A stretch of DNA of 49,202 nucleotides from Xanthomarina sp035306605 (GTDB lineage Bacteria; Bacteroidota; Bacteroidia; Flavobacteriales; Flavobacteriaceae), in the NCBI GenBank assembly GCA_035306605.1, contig DATGNR010000001.1; one strand, written 5' to 3'. Shown here one piece after another: positions 34,169 through 42,952 of the stretch. The notes below the pieces were generated by a model. The model ran no database searches, was not told the DNA's origin, and saw only the letters and a program-made list of their open reading frames with translations. A program made the translations under genes and the position numbers. Position 1 is the stretch's first letter. Each line of letters begins with the position of its first letter.

Positions 34169-35512
34169 TTAATAGTTTATGGTGTTTAATATGGTTTCCA
34201 ACTCTGCTTTTTTGGCTATAACATTAAACATAGATTGTAGAAATTCTTGTTGCGTGGCGTACAGCTGTGTTTGTGCTTGCCTTAAATCAAAACTAGAGGC
34301 AATACCTTCAAAAAACTTTGTTTGGTTTTTTTGTTCAATTCGCTCAGCTAAATTTAAACTTTGACGTTTGTTTTCATATTCTTCAATAGCGAACTGATAA
34401 TCGCTTTTGGCGGCTGCTATTTGAAATTTTAATTGTTGTTCTGTTTCTGTTAGTTCTTCTTTAGCTATTTCTACATCTATTTGTGCACGTTGTGTAGCTG
34501 CACTTCGCATACCTGAACTGAAAACAGGAATTGATAGACTAACTCCTAAAAGCGACGAGCCATACCATTCTTGATTGTTATTTGTAAAGGTGAATTTATC
34601 GCTAAAACTGTTATAACCGGCATTAACAAAAGCACTAAGGCGTGGAAGAAAACTGCTTTTTTCTAGTTTTAGTAGAAGTTCTTTAGATACTTCTTGGTTT
34701 TTTGCTATTTGATAATCGATGTTGTTTTCAATATGGTCATCGGTTTTAAGTAATTCTAAAGAGATATTTTGAAGGGTTAAGGTTTCTAGATTATCGGTTA
34801 ATACCGTGTTTTCTTGTAAATCTATCCCTAGAGTTATATTAAACATTTTGTAGGCTAAATTTTTACTTCTTACTACATTGTTTAAATGGTTTTCCAAACT
34901 ACTGAGTGTAATTTGTAATTGCTCCACACTCTCTTCCTCTGTTAGTCCGTTTTCATAAATTTTGGTAGTTTCATCTAAGTTTTTTTGAAGAACTTCAATG
35001 TTTCTATTTACGATAGTTAAGTTTTCTTCTGCCAATAATACATTTCCATAAGCATTAATCACAGCTTTACGAACTTCTAACTCTGTTTTTGTTTTTGCAT
35101 TCTGAGAAATTTCCAGATACACCTTTGCAGATTGTAATCCTACAATATACGAGCCATCAAAAAGGAGTTGGTTTAAAGTTGCTGTAGCATTCATGCTTTG
35201 TTTTGGACTGAAAGTAACGGGAATAAAAGTACCTGGCTCTCCACCTGCTAATTCTCCAGGAAGCATCGATACTTGATTTTTTAGCCAATTTGTATAATCA
35301 ACATTTCCACTAATTTGTGGTAACCCTGTGGCTGTGGTTTCCCATTTTTGCTTTTTTGCGGCTTCAATGTTTCGAACGGCATTTTTAGCTGTTCGGTTGT
35401 TTTCCAAAGCAAAATCGATGGCTTCCTGTAAGCTAAACTTATTTATAGTTTCTTGCGAAAACATAAATGAAGTGTAAATAAAACTTATAAGGATTAACGT
35501 TGCGTTTTTCAT
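34169..35512 (-). CDS. TolC family outer-membrane efflux channel
   Basis: A 447-residue outer-membrane efflux protein. Signal peptide ends MFSQ; two OEP repeats follow, each with long helices for the periplasmic tunnel (ALENNRTAKNAVRNIEAAKKQKWETTATGLPQISG; FEGIASSFDLRQAQTQLYATQQEFLQS). The order tetR, tolC, adaptor, pump is the usual Bacteroidota arrangement. It is 12 bp downstream of tetR and so is controlled by that regulator. Confidence 0.88.
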   Translation of the reverse strand: MKNATLILISFIYTSFMFSQETINKFSLQEAIDFALENNRTAKNAVRNIEAAKKQKWETTATGLPQISGNVDYTNWLKNQVSMLPGELAGGEPGTFIPVTFSPKQSMNATATLNQLLFDGSYIVGLQSAKVYLEISQNAKTKTELEVRKAVINAYGNVLLAEENLTIVNRNIEVLQKNLDETTKIYENGLTEEESVEQLQITLSSLENHLNNVVRSKNLAYKMFNITLGIDLQENTVLTDNLETLTLQNISLELLKTDDHIENNIDYQIAKNQEVSKELLLKLEKSSFLPRLSAFVNAGYNSFSDKFTFTNNNQEWYGSSLLGVSLSIPVFSSGMRSAATQRAQIDVEIAKEELTETEQQLKFQIAAAKSDYQFAIEEYENKRQSLNLAERIEQKNQTKFFEGIASSFDLRQAQTQLYATQQEFLQSMFNVIAKKAELETILNTINY

Positions 35513-35524
35513 AAATATACTAGT

Positions 35525-36136
35525 CTAATATGAATTTTGATTGATGTTGAGTATGCTATTTAATTTTGTAATTCCTTTATCCGTGCTAATTCCGCGAATA
35601 TGGTATTCTAGATAATTATCCATAAGTGAATTCAATGAAAAATCTTTTATAGGAAATGCTTCAGGATCCTTTAAGCTTAACATCGTGTTAAAGTATAGCC
35701 TTGAAATAAAATCAATGTTTAAAGAGTCTCTGTAATAACCTTCTTTTATACCTCGAGATAAATTGTTGGCAATGCAGTCTAACATGATGTGAAACTGATT
35801 GGCTCTTAACTTAGAAAAAATCTTTGGATAATACTTTTGAAGCTGATGTTGAGGCGATGATTTCTCATATTTTAAATGCTCAATAGTGAATTTTTTGATT
35901 TCAAAAATTTCATCAATTGGATTTTTGTTTAAAGCACAAATACAATCTATGCCATGAGATATAAACTCAAACATATATAGAGTTGTAGCTTCAACTAACT
36001 TTGTTTTTGTCTCGAAATGTTGGTAAATGGTTTTTTTAGAAATACCAATTTTGTTGGCAATATCATCCATTGTTACACTTTTAAACCCAAAGTTTAAAAA
36101 CATATCTGCCGAATTAATAAGTATTTTGTCTCTCAT
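35525..36136 (-). CDS. TetR/AcrR family repressor of the efflux operon
   Basis: A 203-residue regulator with an N-terminal helix-turn-helix (about 25-45): MDDIANKIGISKKTIYQHFETK is the classic TetR signature. The C-terminal ligand domain is unassigned. Start revised to ATG 36136 (MRDKILIN): the longer start at 36148 lies inside the TACATTTG -7 box and cannot be used from that promoter. The leader would be only about 6 nt. An inverted repeat overlapping its promoter suggests autoregulation of the whole efflux operon, with pump substrate as a probable inducer. Confidence 0.85.
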   Translation of the reverse strand: MRDKILINSADMFLNFGFKSVTMDDIANKIGISKKTIYQHFETKTKLVEATTLYMFEFISHGIDCICALNKNPIDEIFEIKKFTIEHLKYEKSSPQHQLQKYYPKIFSKLRANQFHIMLDCIANNLSRGIKEGYYRDSLNIDFISRLYFNTMLSLKDPEAFPIKDFSLNSLMDNYLEYHIRGISTDKGITKLNSILNINQNSY

Positions 36137-36145
36137 AATGAGGGA

Positions 36146-36186
36146 CAAATGTACGATAGGAAACTTTAAAAACCAAAATAGTTTCC
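36146..36186 (-). promoter_or_regulatory. Promoter and putative TetR operator of the efflux operon
   Basis: Minus strand: TTTG (36177-36174), 20-bp spacer, TACATTTG (36153-36146). An inverted repeat GGAAACT (36159-36165) / AGTTTCC (36180-36186), 14 bp apart, straddles the -33 box, where a TetR dimer would block polymerase. Confidence 0.55.
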
Positions 36187-36221
36187 AGGGTTTTTAGATT
36201 TGTTAATATTATAAAAACTTA

Positions 36222-36253
36222 TTGGTTAAGTAACTGCATTTACACTATTTTTG
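36222..36253 (+). promoter_or_regulatory. Promoter of the polyprenyl synthase gene
   Basis: TTG (36222-36224), 21-bp spacer, TATTTTTG (36246-36253). The box ends 4 bases before ATG 36258, implying a leaderless mRNA. Confidence 0.6.
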
Positions 36254-36257
36254 TTCG

Positions 36258-37232
36258 ATGCAACAAGTATCATTTTATCAAGAAGTTTTTACTTCATATT
36301 TAGACGGTTTTACGAAGAAAAGACAACCAGAGTCTCTTTACAATCCAATAAACTATATTCTCCAATTAGGAGGTAAGCGTTTACGTCCGGTATTGACTTT
36401 AATGTCGGCAGAGATTTTTAACGGATCGTATAAAGCAGCTTTGAATGCTGCTTTAAGTATAGAAATGTTTCATAATTTTTCTTTGGTGCACGACGACATT
36501 ATGGACGACGCACCATTAAGAAGAGGTAGGGAAACGGTTCATGAAAAATGGGATTTAAATACAGGGATTCTCTCTGGGGATGCTATGTTAATTCTAGCTT
36601 ATCAGTTATTCGAAACTTACGACCCTAATACATTTCAAGCTCTAGCAAAATTATTTAGCAAAACAGCTTTAGAAGTTTGTGAAGGACAGCAATTTGATGT
36701 TGATTTTGAAACAAGAGACGATGTTTCTATTCCAGAATATTTAAAAATGATTGAATATAAGACAGCAGTTCTAGTTGGAGCAGCTATGAAAATGGGAGCT
36801 ATCGTTGCTGGAGCTTCAGAAGCAGATCAAGATATAATTTATGAGTTTGGTAGAAATCTAGGTATTGCATTTCAATTACAAGATGATTATTTAGATGTGT
36901 TCGGAAATCCAGAAACCTTCGGTAAACAGGTTGGTGGCGATATTATAGAAAACAAAAAAACATACTTGTATTTAAAAGCCGTAGAGTTTGCGCAACCAGA
37001 TAAAAAAACTGAGTTACTACACTTATTTAGTTTAACCACAACTGATCATTCTGAAAAAATTAAAACTGCAAGGCAAATTTTTGTTTCTAGTGGTTCAGCA
37101 GAAGCTACACAAAAAGAAATTGAAAACTACACCAATAAAGCCTTTTTAGTATTAGATAATCTACAAGTTCCTGAACATAAAAAGTTTGAACTCATTGCTT
37201 TTGGGAAAGAGTTAATGAGTAGAGAAGTGTAG
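36258..37232 (+). CDS. Polyprenyl diphosphate synthase
   Basis: A 324-residue trans-prenyltransferase that extends isoprenoid chains by condensing isopentenyl diphosphate. The first aspartate-rich motif is DDIMDDAP at 79-86 with following RRG; the second is QLQDDYLDVFG around 215. LGGKRLRPVL and the KT motif in EYKTAVLVGAA are also present. Chain length is set by residues before the first motif (SIEMFHNFSLVH); without bulky residues there, a long product such as octaprenyl diphosphate for menaquinone is likelier than farnesyl diphosphate, but this is not certain. It depends on the DXP pathway whose first enzyme is encoded at 20163-21953. Confidence 0.88.
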   Translation: MQQVSFYQEVFTSYLDGFTKKRQPESLYNPINYILQLGGKRLRPVLTLMSAEIFNGSYKAALNAALSIEMFHNFSLVHDDIMDDAPLRRGRETVHEKWDLNTGILSGDAMLILAYQLFETYDPNTFQALAKLFSKTALEVCEGQQFDVDFETRDDVSIPEYLKMIEYKTAVLVGAAMKMGAIVAGASEADQDIIYEFGRNLGIAFQLQDDYLDVFGNPETFGKQVGGDIIENKKTYLYLKAVEFAQPDKKTELLHLFSLTTTDHSEKIKTARQIFVSSGSAEATQKEIENYTNKAFLVLDNLQVPEHKKFELIAFGKELMSREV

Positions 37233-37256
37233 TTTTTATTAAGAAAAGGTGTAATC

Positions 37257-37607
37257 ATGAAAGAACTTAGTTCAACACAAGATATATTAGATTATTCTCA
37301 ACAAGTTGATTTGTATAAAAAACTAGTACAACAACTGAATAAGGATTTCTTGTCTGCTAACGTCGATTTAAGTTTTGATGATGATGTATTGCCATCTAGT
37401 TTAAAACTAATGTTGCATGAAACACTTTATAAGTTGATCCAAAAGAAATTTATGGATTACTTAAATTTGCTATACATTATAGATGTTTCAGAAACTAAAA
37501 TTAAACAATTGGACGGAAGTGATGTTTTTTTACTTTCAGAACAGGTTACCTTTTTATTACTACAAAGAGAGTGGCAAAAAGTATGGTTTAAACATCAATA
37601 TAGTTAG
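37257..37607 (+). CDS. Conserved hypothetical, 116 residues
   Basis: Not recognised as a named family. A soluble, mainly alpha-helical protein with an acidic centre (SFDDDVLP) and no signal peptide or membrane segment. It follows the polyprenyl synthase by 24 bp on the same strand and is probably co-transcribed. An overlapping ORF in another frame (37483-37752) is a shadow. Confidence 0.6.
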   Translation: MKELSSTQDILDYSQQVDLYKKLVQQLNKDFLSANVDLSFDDDVLPSSLKLMLHETLYKLIQKKFMDYLNLLYIIDVSETKIKQLDGSDVFLLSEQVTFLLLQREWQKVWFKHQYS

Positions 37608-37632
37608 GGGCTACGATATTAATTCAAAATTT

Positions 37633-38175
37633 TTAAAAATATACACGTATAAAAGGCATCCATGGATCGGTATATGTGCTTTTCTCCTTGTCGTACAATA
37701 CATCATATCTAATTCCAACTGTTACATGTTTGGTGCGGTATCCCGCTCCTAAAAATAATGATGTATACCAGTAGTTTTCATTTGTTAGTCCGGTTCTGTT
37801 GTCCCAGTTAATGTTTACATTGTTTTCTTCAAGTTCTGCCGAGATTTGAATCTCTCTAATAGGGTTAAAAAGTCCAATAATACTCCCGCCTAAAATAGTA
37901 GATTTGTAATAGTCTTTTCTAGAGTTATAAGTTCCACTTAGTCCAACCCCTAAAGCAAATTGTGGGTTGAATTGATAAATAGCACTTGGCGACAAAGTTC
38001 CACTAAAATAGTTATTTTGAAAGCTTAAACCAATGCCACCTCCAAAACGTACATGATCCCAAAAGTCGCTTTTATGATTATACGTATTTTCCTGTGCCAT
38101 TAAATAAGATGTAAAAAGGCAAAATGCAATGGTGAATAGACTATAATTTCTGAAAATAGACTTTAGATTTTTCAT
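37633..38175 (-). CDS. Outer-membrane beta-barrel protein, unknown
   Basis: A 180-residue exported protein: signal peptide ending YLMAQ, then alternating beta-strands (VRFGGGIGLSFQNNYF, LGVGLSGTYNS, SLFLGAGYRTKHVTVGIRY) and a C-terminal FIRVYF that fits the aromatic C-terminus of barrel proteins. Probably an eight-stranded barrel. Flavobacterial homologues beside sucA are sometimes labelled 'alpha-ketoglutarate decarboxylase' because of this position; the sequence has no such enzyme. Divergent from sucA with 116 bp between them; a TACATTTA-like box on the minus strand may be its promoter. Confidence 0.7.
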   Translation of the reverse strand: MKNLKSIFRNYSLFTIAFCLFTSYLMAQENTYNHKSDFWDHVRFGGGIGLSFQNNYFSGTLSPSAIYQFNPQFALGVGLSGTYNSRKDYYKSTILGGSIIGLFNPIREIQISAELEENNVNINWDNRTGLTNENYWYTSLFLGAGYRTKHVTVGIRYDVLYDKEKSTYTDPWMPFIRVYF

Positions 38176-38244
38176 TTTGAGATTTTCATTAAAATTACTA
38201 CCTTATAAATGTAATAAAACCATTCCTAATTTTACTAAATGTTG

Positions 38245-38252
38245 TACTTTTG
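38245..38252 (+). promoter_or_regulatory. Promoter -7 box of sucA
   Basis: TACTTTTG, exact TAnnTTTG match, 39 bases before ATG 38292. No properly spaced -33 TTG. Confidence 0.55.
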
Positions 38253-38291
38253 TATAAATATTAGTTTAAACGCTTTAGTTTTTCATTTTAT

Positions 38292-41054
38292 ATGGACAAG
38301 TATTCCTTTTTAAATGCAGCGCATACAGCTTACTTCGCTGAATTATACGATCAATATTTACAAAACCCGGATTCCGTTGAACCTAGTTGGAGAGCATTCT
38401 TCCAAGGTTTCGATTTTGGTAGCGAGTCTTCTGGTAATCTCGAGCAATCGGGAGAGCCAATTTCTTGCGATCATGTTTCGGAAAGCCTTACAAAGGAGTT
38501 TCAGGTTATAAAACTTATTGATGGTTATAGAACGCGAGGGCATTTGTTTACCAGAACAAACCCTGTAAGAGACCGCAGAAAATACGCGCCTACTTTAGCT
38601 TTGGAAAACTTTGGTTTATCTGAAGCTGATTTAAACACTGTATTTAACGCAGGTAAAGTAATTGGAACCGGTGGCCCTAAAACCCTACAAGAGATAATTG
38701 CTCACTTAGAAAAAATATACTGTAGTTCCATTGGGGTGGAATACATGTATATAAGACAACCAGAGGAAATACAGTGGTTCCAAGAAAAACTAAACGTTAA
38801 CGACAATCATCCGAACTTTACAACTGATCAGAAAAAATATATTCTTAAAAAATTAAATCAAGCTGTTTCTTTCGAGACTTTTTTACATACTAAATATGTG
38901 GGTCAAAAACGATTTTCATTAGAAGGAGGGGAGTCTTTAATTCCAGCCTTAGATGCTTTAATTGAAACTGCTGCAGATTATGATGTAAAAGAATTTGTTA
39001 TGGGAATGGCGCATAGAGGGCGTTTAAGTACCCTAACAAATATTTTTGGTAAATCTGCCAAGGATATTTTTAGCGAGTTTGATGGTAAAGATTACGAGCA
39101 GGAAGTGTTTGATGGTGACGTAAAATACCATTTAGGTTGGACGAGCGATAGAATAACAAATTCCGGTAAAAAGATAAATTTAAATATTGCTCCTAATCCA
39201 TCGCATCTTGAAACTGTTGGTGCGTTAGTAGAAGGAATAGCAAGAGCTAAACAAGACGATAAGTACGCAGATAATCCATCCCAGGTATTACCAATAATTG
39301 TTCATGGAGATGCGGCAATTGCAGGACAAGGGTTGGTGTACGAAATTGTTCAAATGGCGCAGTTGGATGGCTACAAAACTAATGGAACCATTCATGTGGT
39401 AGTAAACAACCAAATTGGGTTTACAACTAATTATCTAGATGCTAGGTCAAGTACTTACTGTACTGATATTGCAAAGGTAACCTTGTCACCTGTTTTACAT
39501 GTTAATGCAGACGATGCTGAAGCTGTAGTTCACGCCATGTTATTTGCGCTTCATTTTAGAATGAAATTTAAGCGTGATGTATTTATCGATTTATTAGGGT
39601 ATAGAAAATACGGGCATAACGAAGGTGATGAACCTCGTTTTACACAACCAAAACTATATAAAGCTATTTCAAAACACGATAACCCTAGAGATATCTATGC
39701 TAAGAAGTTATTAGCGGAAGGTGTAATTACTGATGGTTATGTTGAAAAGCTAGAAAAAGATTATAAAAATTTACTAGAAGAAAACTTAGAAGACTCCCGT
39801 AAAGTAGAAAAAACGGTAATCACTCCATTTATGCAAAATGAATGGGAAGACTACTTAACGGTAGACGAAGATAAAATGTTAAAACCTGTGGACACTACGT
39901 ATCCTAAGGAAGGCTTAGCTAAAATTACGAAAGTTCTTTCAACTTTACCAAAAGACAAAAAGTTTATTCGTAAAATATCTCGTTTAATAGAATCTAGACA
40001 GGATATGTTTAACGATGATAAGTTAGATTGGGCAATGGCCGAACACTTAGCTTATGGATCTATCTTAGAAGAAGGATTTGATGTTAGAATTTCTGGTCAA
40101 GATGTGGAAAGAGGAACCTTCTCTCACAGACATGCGGTAGTAAAAGTAGAAGACAGCGAAGAAGAAATTATATTACACAACTCTATTAGTGACAAGCAAG
40201 GTAAATTTTACATTTATAACTCGTTGCTTTCAGAATATGGTGTTGTAGGTTTTGATTATGGTTATGCTATGGCAAGCCCTAAAACTTTAACTATTTGGGA
40301 AGCCCAATTTGGAGACTTTAGTAATGGAGCTCAAATTATGATTGACCAATATATTTCGGCGGCCGAAGATAAATGGAAAATCCAAAACGGATTGGTTATG
40401 TTATTACCTCATGGTTATGAAGGGCAAGGAGCAGAGCATTCTTCAGCAAGAATGGAGCGTTATTTACAACTTTGTGCGAAAGACAATATGTTTATTGCAG
40501 ACTGTACAACTCCTGCAAATATGTTCCATATATTAAGAAGACAGGTTAAATCTAACTTTAGAAAACCATTAATCATATTTACTCCAAAAAGTTTATTACG
40601 TCATCCTTTAGTTGTATCTAGTGTTGATGAATTTGTAAATGGTGAATTTCAAATGTTGATTGACGATGCAAAGGCTAAAGCAGATAAGGTTAAAACATTA
40701 GTATTTGTTACTGGTAAATTTTATTACGATCTACTTGAAGAACAAGAAAAACTTGGAAGAGATGATGTTGCTTTGGTAAGAATTGAGCAATTATTCCCAT
40801 TACCAGTAGAAGATATTCAAGCTGTTTTAAAGAAATATAAAAATGCCAACGATGTTGTTTGGGCTCAAGAAGAACCAAGAAACATGGGAGCATACAGTCA
40901 TATGTTAATGCACTTGGAAGAAACTAAAACCTTCAGAGTTGCATCAAGAAGACCTTATGGAGCTCCAGCTGCAGGAAGCGCAGTACGTTCTAAAAAACGA
41001 CATAAAGAAGTGATAGATTTTGTTTTTGATAAAACTAAAAACAATCAACGTTAA
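38292..41054 (+). CDS. sucA: 2-oxoglutarate dehydrogenase E1 component
   Basis: A 920-residue thiamine-diphosphate-dependent enzyme of the TCA cycle: decarboxylates 2-oxoglutarate and passes the succinyl group to the lipoyl arm of E2 (encoded at 41396). The N-terminal E1 helix region (NAAHTAYFAELYDQYLQNP) that contacts E2 is present. The catalytic E1 domain (about 180-520) includes GMAHRGRLSTLTNIFGK, HLGWTSDR and the ThDP/Mg site HGDAAIAGQGLVYE...NNQIGFTT. The transketolase-like and C-terminal domains carry LPHGYEGQGAEHSSAR and WAQEEPRNMGAY. Length fits the family (about 930). It has a promoter 39 bp upstream. A relic ORF and 128 bp separate it from sucB. Confidence 0.95.
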   Translation: MDKYSFLNAAHTAYFAELYDQYLQNPDSVEPSWRAFFQGFDFGSESSGNLEQSGEPISCDHVSESLTKEFQVIKLIDGYRTRGHLFTRTNPVRDRRKYAPTLALENFGLSEADLNTVFNAGKVIGTGGPKTLQEIIAHLEKIYCSSIGVEYMYIRQPEEIQWFQEKLNVNDNHPNFTTDQKKYILKKLNQAVSFETFLHTKYVGQKRFSLEGGESLIPALDALIETAADYDVKEFVMGMAHRGRLSTLTNIFGKSAKDIFSEFDGKDYEQEVFDGDVKYHLGWTSDRITNSGKKINLNIAPNPSHLETVGALVEGIARAKQDDKYADNPSQVLPIIVHGDAAIAGQGLVYEIVQMAQLDGYKTNGTIHVVVNNQIGFTTNYLDARSSTYCTDIAKVTLSPVLHVNADDAEAVVHAMLFALHFRMKFKRDVFIDLLGYRKYGHNEGDEPRFTQPKLYKAISKHDNPRDIYAKKLLAEGVITDGYVEKLEKDYKNLLEENLEDSRKVEKTVITPFMQNEWEDYLTVDEDKMLKPVDTTYPKEGLAKITKVLSTLPKDKKFIRKISRLIESRQDMFNDDKLDWAMAEHLAYGSILEEGFDVRISGQDVERGTFSHRHAVVKVEDSEEEIILHNSISDKQGKFYIYNSLLSEYGVVGFDYGYAMASPKTLTIWEAQFGDFSNGAQIMIDQYISAAEDKWKIQNGLVMLLPHGYEGQGAEHSSARMERYLQLCAKDNMFIADCTTPANMFHILRRQVKSNFRKPLIIFTPKSLLRHPLVVSSVDEFVNGEFQMLIDDAKAKADKVKTLVFVTGKFYYDLLEEQEKLGRDDVALVRIEQLFPLPVEDIQAVLKKYKNANDVVWAQEEPRNMGAYSHMLMHLEETKTFRVASRRPYGAPAAGSAVRSKKRHKEVIDFVFDKTKNNQR

Positions 41055-41267
41055 ATGAAAAAAAGTTTGTTCGTTTTTTTATTGCTTGTATCGATAGCTG
41101 ATTTTTCATTAGAAAAAGATAACTATAAAAAAGTGGCTTCAGAATTTCAATCGTTTAATAACGACAAAAATTACGACGCTATGTCTAGCACATATAATTA
41201 CGACACGAAGAAGGTATTGCCTTTTAAAAAACAAAAACATTTTTCAGATATTTACAATACACTTTAG
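41055..41267 (+). pseudogene. Decayed fragment, N-terminus of a DUF3887-like/serine hydrolase protein
   Basis: ATG follows the sucA stop codon with no gap. The 70 codons give a signal-like start (MKKSLFVFLLLVSI) and then a sequence resembling the small N-terminal domain found before flavobacterial beta-lactamase-like hydrolases (FQSFNNDKNYDAMSSTYN, then LPF). It stops abruptly after DIYNTL, but in another frame the next bases read LSKVE, as expected for the continuation of that domain, followed by further stops. So this looks like a frameshifted, truncated relic. Alternatively it is a short, real exported protein. Confidence 0.4.
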
Positions 41268-41395
41268 AAGGTTGTCTAAAGTAGAATAAACAATTTAAAG
41301 ATTCCTGTCCGATACTTTAAATGATGCATAATAGAAGGGCAAAAAAATAGAACAAAAACAACGTAAGCAAATAGGTTACAAATAAAATTATAATT

Positions 41396-42613
41396 ATGAT
41401 TTTAGAAATGAAAGTTCCTTCACCAGGAGAGTCAATTACAGAAGTAGAAATAGCAACTTGGTTAGTGCAAGATGGAGATTATGTAGAGAAAGACCAAGCT
41501 ATTGCTGAGGTAGATAGCGACAAAGCTACATTAGAATTACCAGCTGAAGCTAGTGGAATTATTACACTAAAAGCTGAAGAAGGTGATGCTGTTGCTGTTG
41601 GAGCTGTTGTTTGTTTAATCGATACAAGTGCATCTAAACCAGAAGGAGGTTCAGCTCCAAAGAAAGAAGATGTAAAAGCAGAAGCTCCTAAAAAAGAGGA
41701 AAAACCTGCTGTTGCTGCGGCTGAAACAACAACTTATGCAACTGGTACGGCAAGTCCTGCTGCTAAAAAAATCTTAGCTGAAAAAGGTATTGATGCCTCA
41801 ACTATTGCTGGTACCGGAAAAGATGGACGTGTTACTAAAGACGATGCTGTTAAAGCTGTACCTTCAATGGGAACACCAACAGGAGGGAACAGAGGATCTT
41901 CTAGAAGTAGAATGTCTATGTTACGTCGTAAGGTAGCAGAACGTTTGGTAGAAGCTAAAAACACGACTGCCATGCTAACTACTTTTAACGAGGTAGATAT
42001 GTCACCAATCTTTGCTTTACGTAATGAGTATAAAGAAGCTTTTAAAAACAAACACGGAGTAGGACTAGGCTTTATGTCTTTCTTTACCTTGGCTGTTGTA
42101 AGAGCGTTAAAAATGTATCCAGATGTTAATTCAATGATAGATGGAAACGAAATGATTACTTACGATTTTGTAGATATTTCAATTGCTGTGTCAGGACCAA
42201 AAGGACTTATGGTGCCAGTAATTAGAAATGCTGAAAACTTAACTTTTAGAGGTGTTGAGTCTGAAGTGAAACGTTTGGCTCTACGCGCACGTGATGGACA
42301 AATTACGGTAGACGAAATGACTGGAGGTACTTTTACTATTTCTAATGGTGGAGTATTTGGAAGTATGTTGTCAACTCCAATTATCAATCCTCCACAAAGT
42401 GGGATTTTAGGAATGCATAACATTGTTGAGCGTCCAGTGGCTATAAATGGCAAAGTTGAGATTAGACCAGTTATGTTTGTAGCGTTATCTTACGATCATA
42501 GAATAATTGATGGTAAGGAGTCTGTAGGGTTTTTAGTAGCTGTAAAAGAAGCACTAGAGAATCCTACAGAGTTATTAATGAATAACGACATTAAAAAAGC
42601 TTTAGAGCTATAG
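41396..42613 (+). CDS. sucB: Dihydrolipoyllysine-residue succinyltransferase (2-oxoglutarate dehydrogenase E2)
   Basis: A 405-residue core enzyme of the 2-oxoglutarate dehydrogenase complex. The lipoyl domain (1-76) has the modified lysine Lys43 in EVDSDKATLELPA. An Ala/Lys/Pro-rich flexible linker (about 80-115) follows, then the E3-binding domain (about 118-153; SPAAKKILAEKGID, GTGKDGRVTKDD), a second linker, and the catalytic acyltransferase domain with SYDHRIIDG (active His about 368). It transfers the succinyl group to CoA. E3 is not encoded in this window. Terminated by the hairpin at 42639. Confidence 0.95.
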   Translation: MILEMKVPSPGESITEVEIATWLVQDGDYVEKDQAIAEVDSDKATLELPAEASGIITLKAEEGDAVAVGAVVCLIDTSASKPEGGSAPKKEDVKAEAPKKEEKPAVAAAETTTYATGTASPAAKKILAEKGIDASTIAGTGKDGRVTKDDAVKAVPSMGTPTGGNRGSSRSRMSMLRRKVAERLVEAKNTTAMLTTFNEVDMSPIFALRNEYKEAFKNKHGVGLGFMSFFTLAVVRALKMYPDVNSMIDGNEMITYDFVDISIAVSGPKGLMVPVIRNAENLTFRGVESEVKRLALRARDGQITVDEMTGGTFTISNGGVFGSMLSTPIINPPQSGILGMHNIVERPVAINGKVEIRPVMFVALSYDHRIIDGKESVGFLVAVKEALENPTELLMNNDIKKALEL

Positions 42614-42638
42614 TTATAAAGAAACTAATAAAAGTGAA

Positions 42639-42675
42639 AAGCGCGATCGGTACTACCGATTGCGCTTTTTTTTTT
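42639..42675. terminator. Terminator of sucB, usable from both sides
   Basis: Stem AAGCGC-n-ATCGGT / ACCGAT-n-GCGCTT (42639-42651/42655-42667) with a 3-nt loop, then a run of T. It also lies 16 bp past the stop of the minus-strand 33-aa ORF, though that side has only a broken T-run. Confidence 0.8.
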
Positions 42676-42690
42676 AAAATAAATAACTAA

Positions 42691-42792
42691 TTAAAAGAAA
42701 CTAACAATAATATTGAGTGAAATAACGGTTATGATTAAAATTATTAATCCAATAACTGCATATTTGTTAATAGATTCAGATTCATTTTCCAT
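42691..42792 (-). CDS. 33-residue single-pass membrane peptide (module A output)
   Basis: Not recognised. ATG 42792 opens 33 codons: an acidic start (MENESESIN), one hydrophobic helix of about 20 residues (VIGLIILIITVISLNIIV) and SFF, stopping at TAA 42691. It is the first ORF downstream of promoter module A (42904-42951), after a ~108-nt leader holding an 8-bp stem ACAACTCT/AGAGTTGT (42835-42842/42859-42866), and lies just before a terminator, so it forms a complete small transcription unit. No Shine-Dalgarno sequence. Confidence 0.45.
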   Translation of the reverse strand: MENESESINKYAVIGLIILIITVISLNIIVSFF

Positions 42793-42874
42793 GTTGTAAA
42801 AATTTAGGGTTTGTTGATACCCTTAAGGGAAAACACAACTCTATCCTTTTAATCACACAGAGTTGTTGTTGGTT

Positions 42875-42952
42875 ATCCCTTAGAGATATGATTAATAGCT
42901 ACACAAATATCAGAATTATAAACAGGTGAAACAATACGTACTACTACGTATT
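42875..42952 (-). repeat. Promoter module A (direct repeat copy 1)
   Basis: About 78 bp shared with 43318-43394 at roughly 75-80% identity, including CACAAATATC, ACAATACGTA and CTACGTAT/TACTACGTAT. Conservation covers operator, -33, -7 and the first transcribed bases, not a coding sequence. Confidence 0.75.
42904..42951 (-). promoter_or_regulatory. Promoter A with upstream palindrome
   Basis: Minus strand: near-palindrome (42951-42934, one central mismatch from ATACGTAGTACTACGTAT) whose last base begins the -33 TTG (42934-42932), a 20-bp spacer, then GATATTTG (42911-42904). An activator on the palindrome would touch polymerase directly. Reads towards the 33-aa ORF. Confidence 0.6.

Noticed and set aside
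37483..37752. 89-codon ORF across two converging genes
   Set aside because: Shadow frame of the 116-aa protein and the outer-membrane barrel gene.
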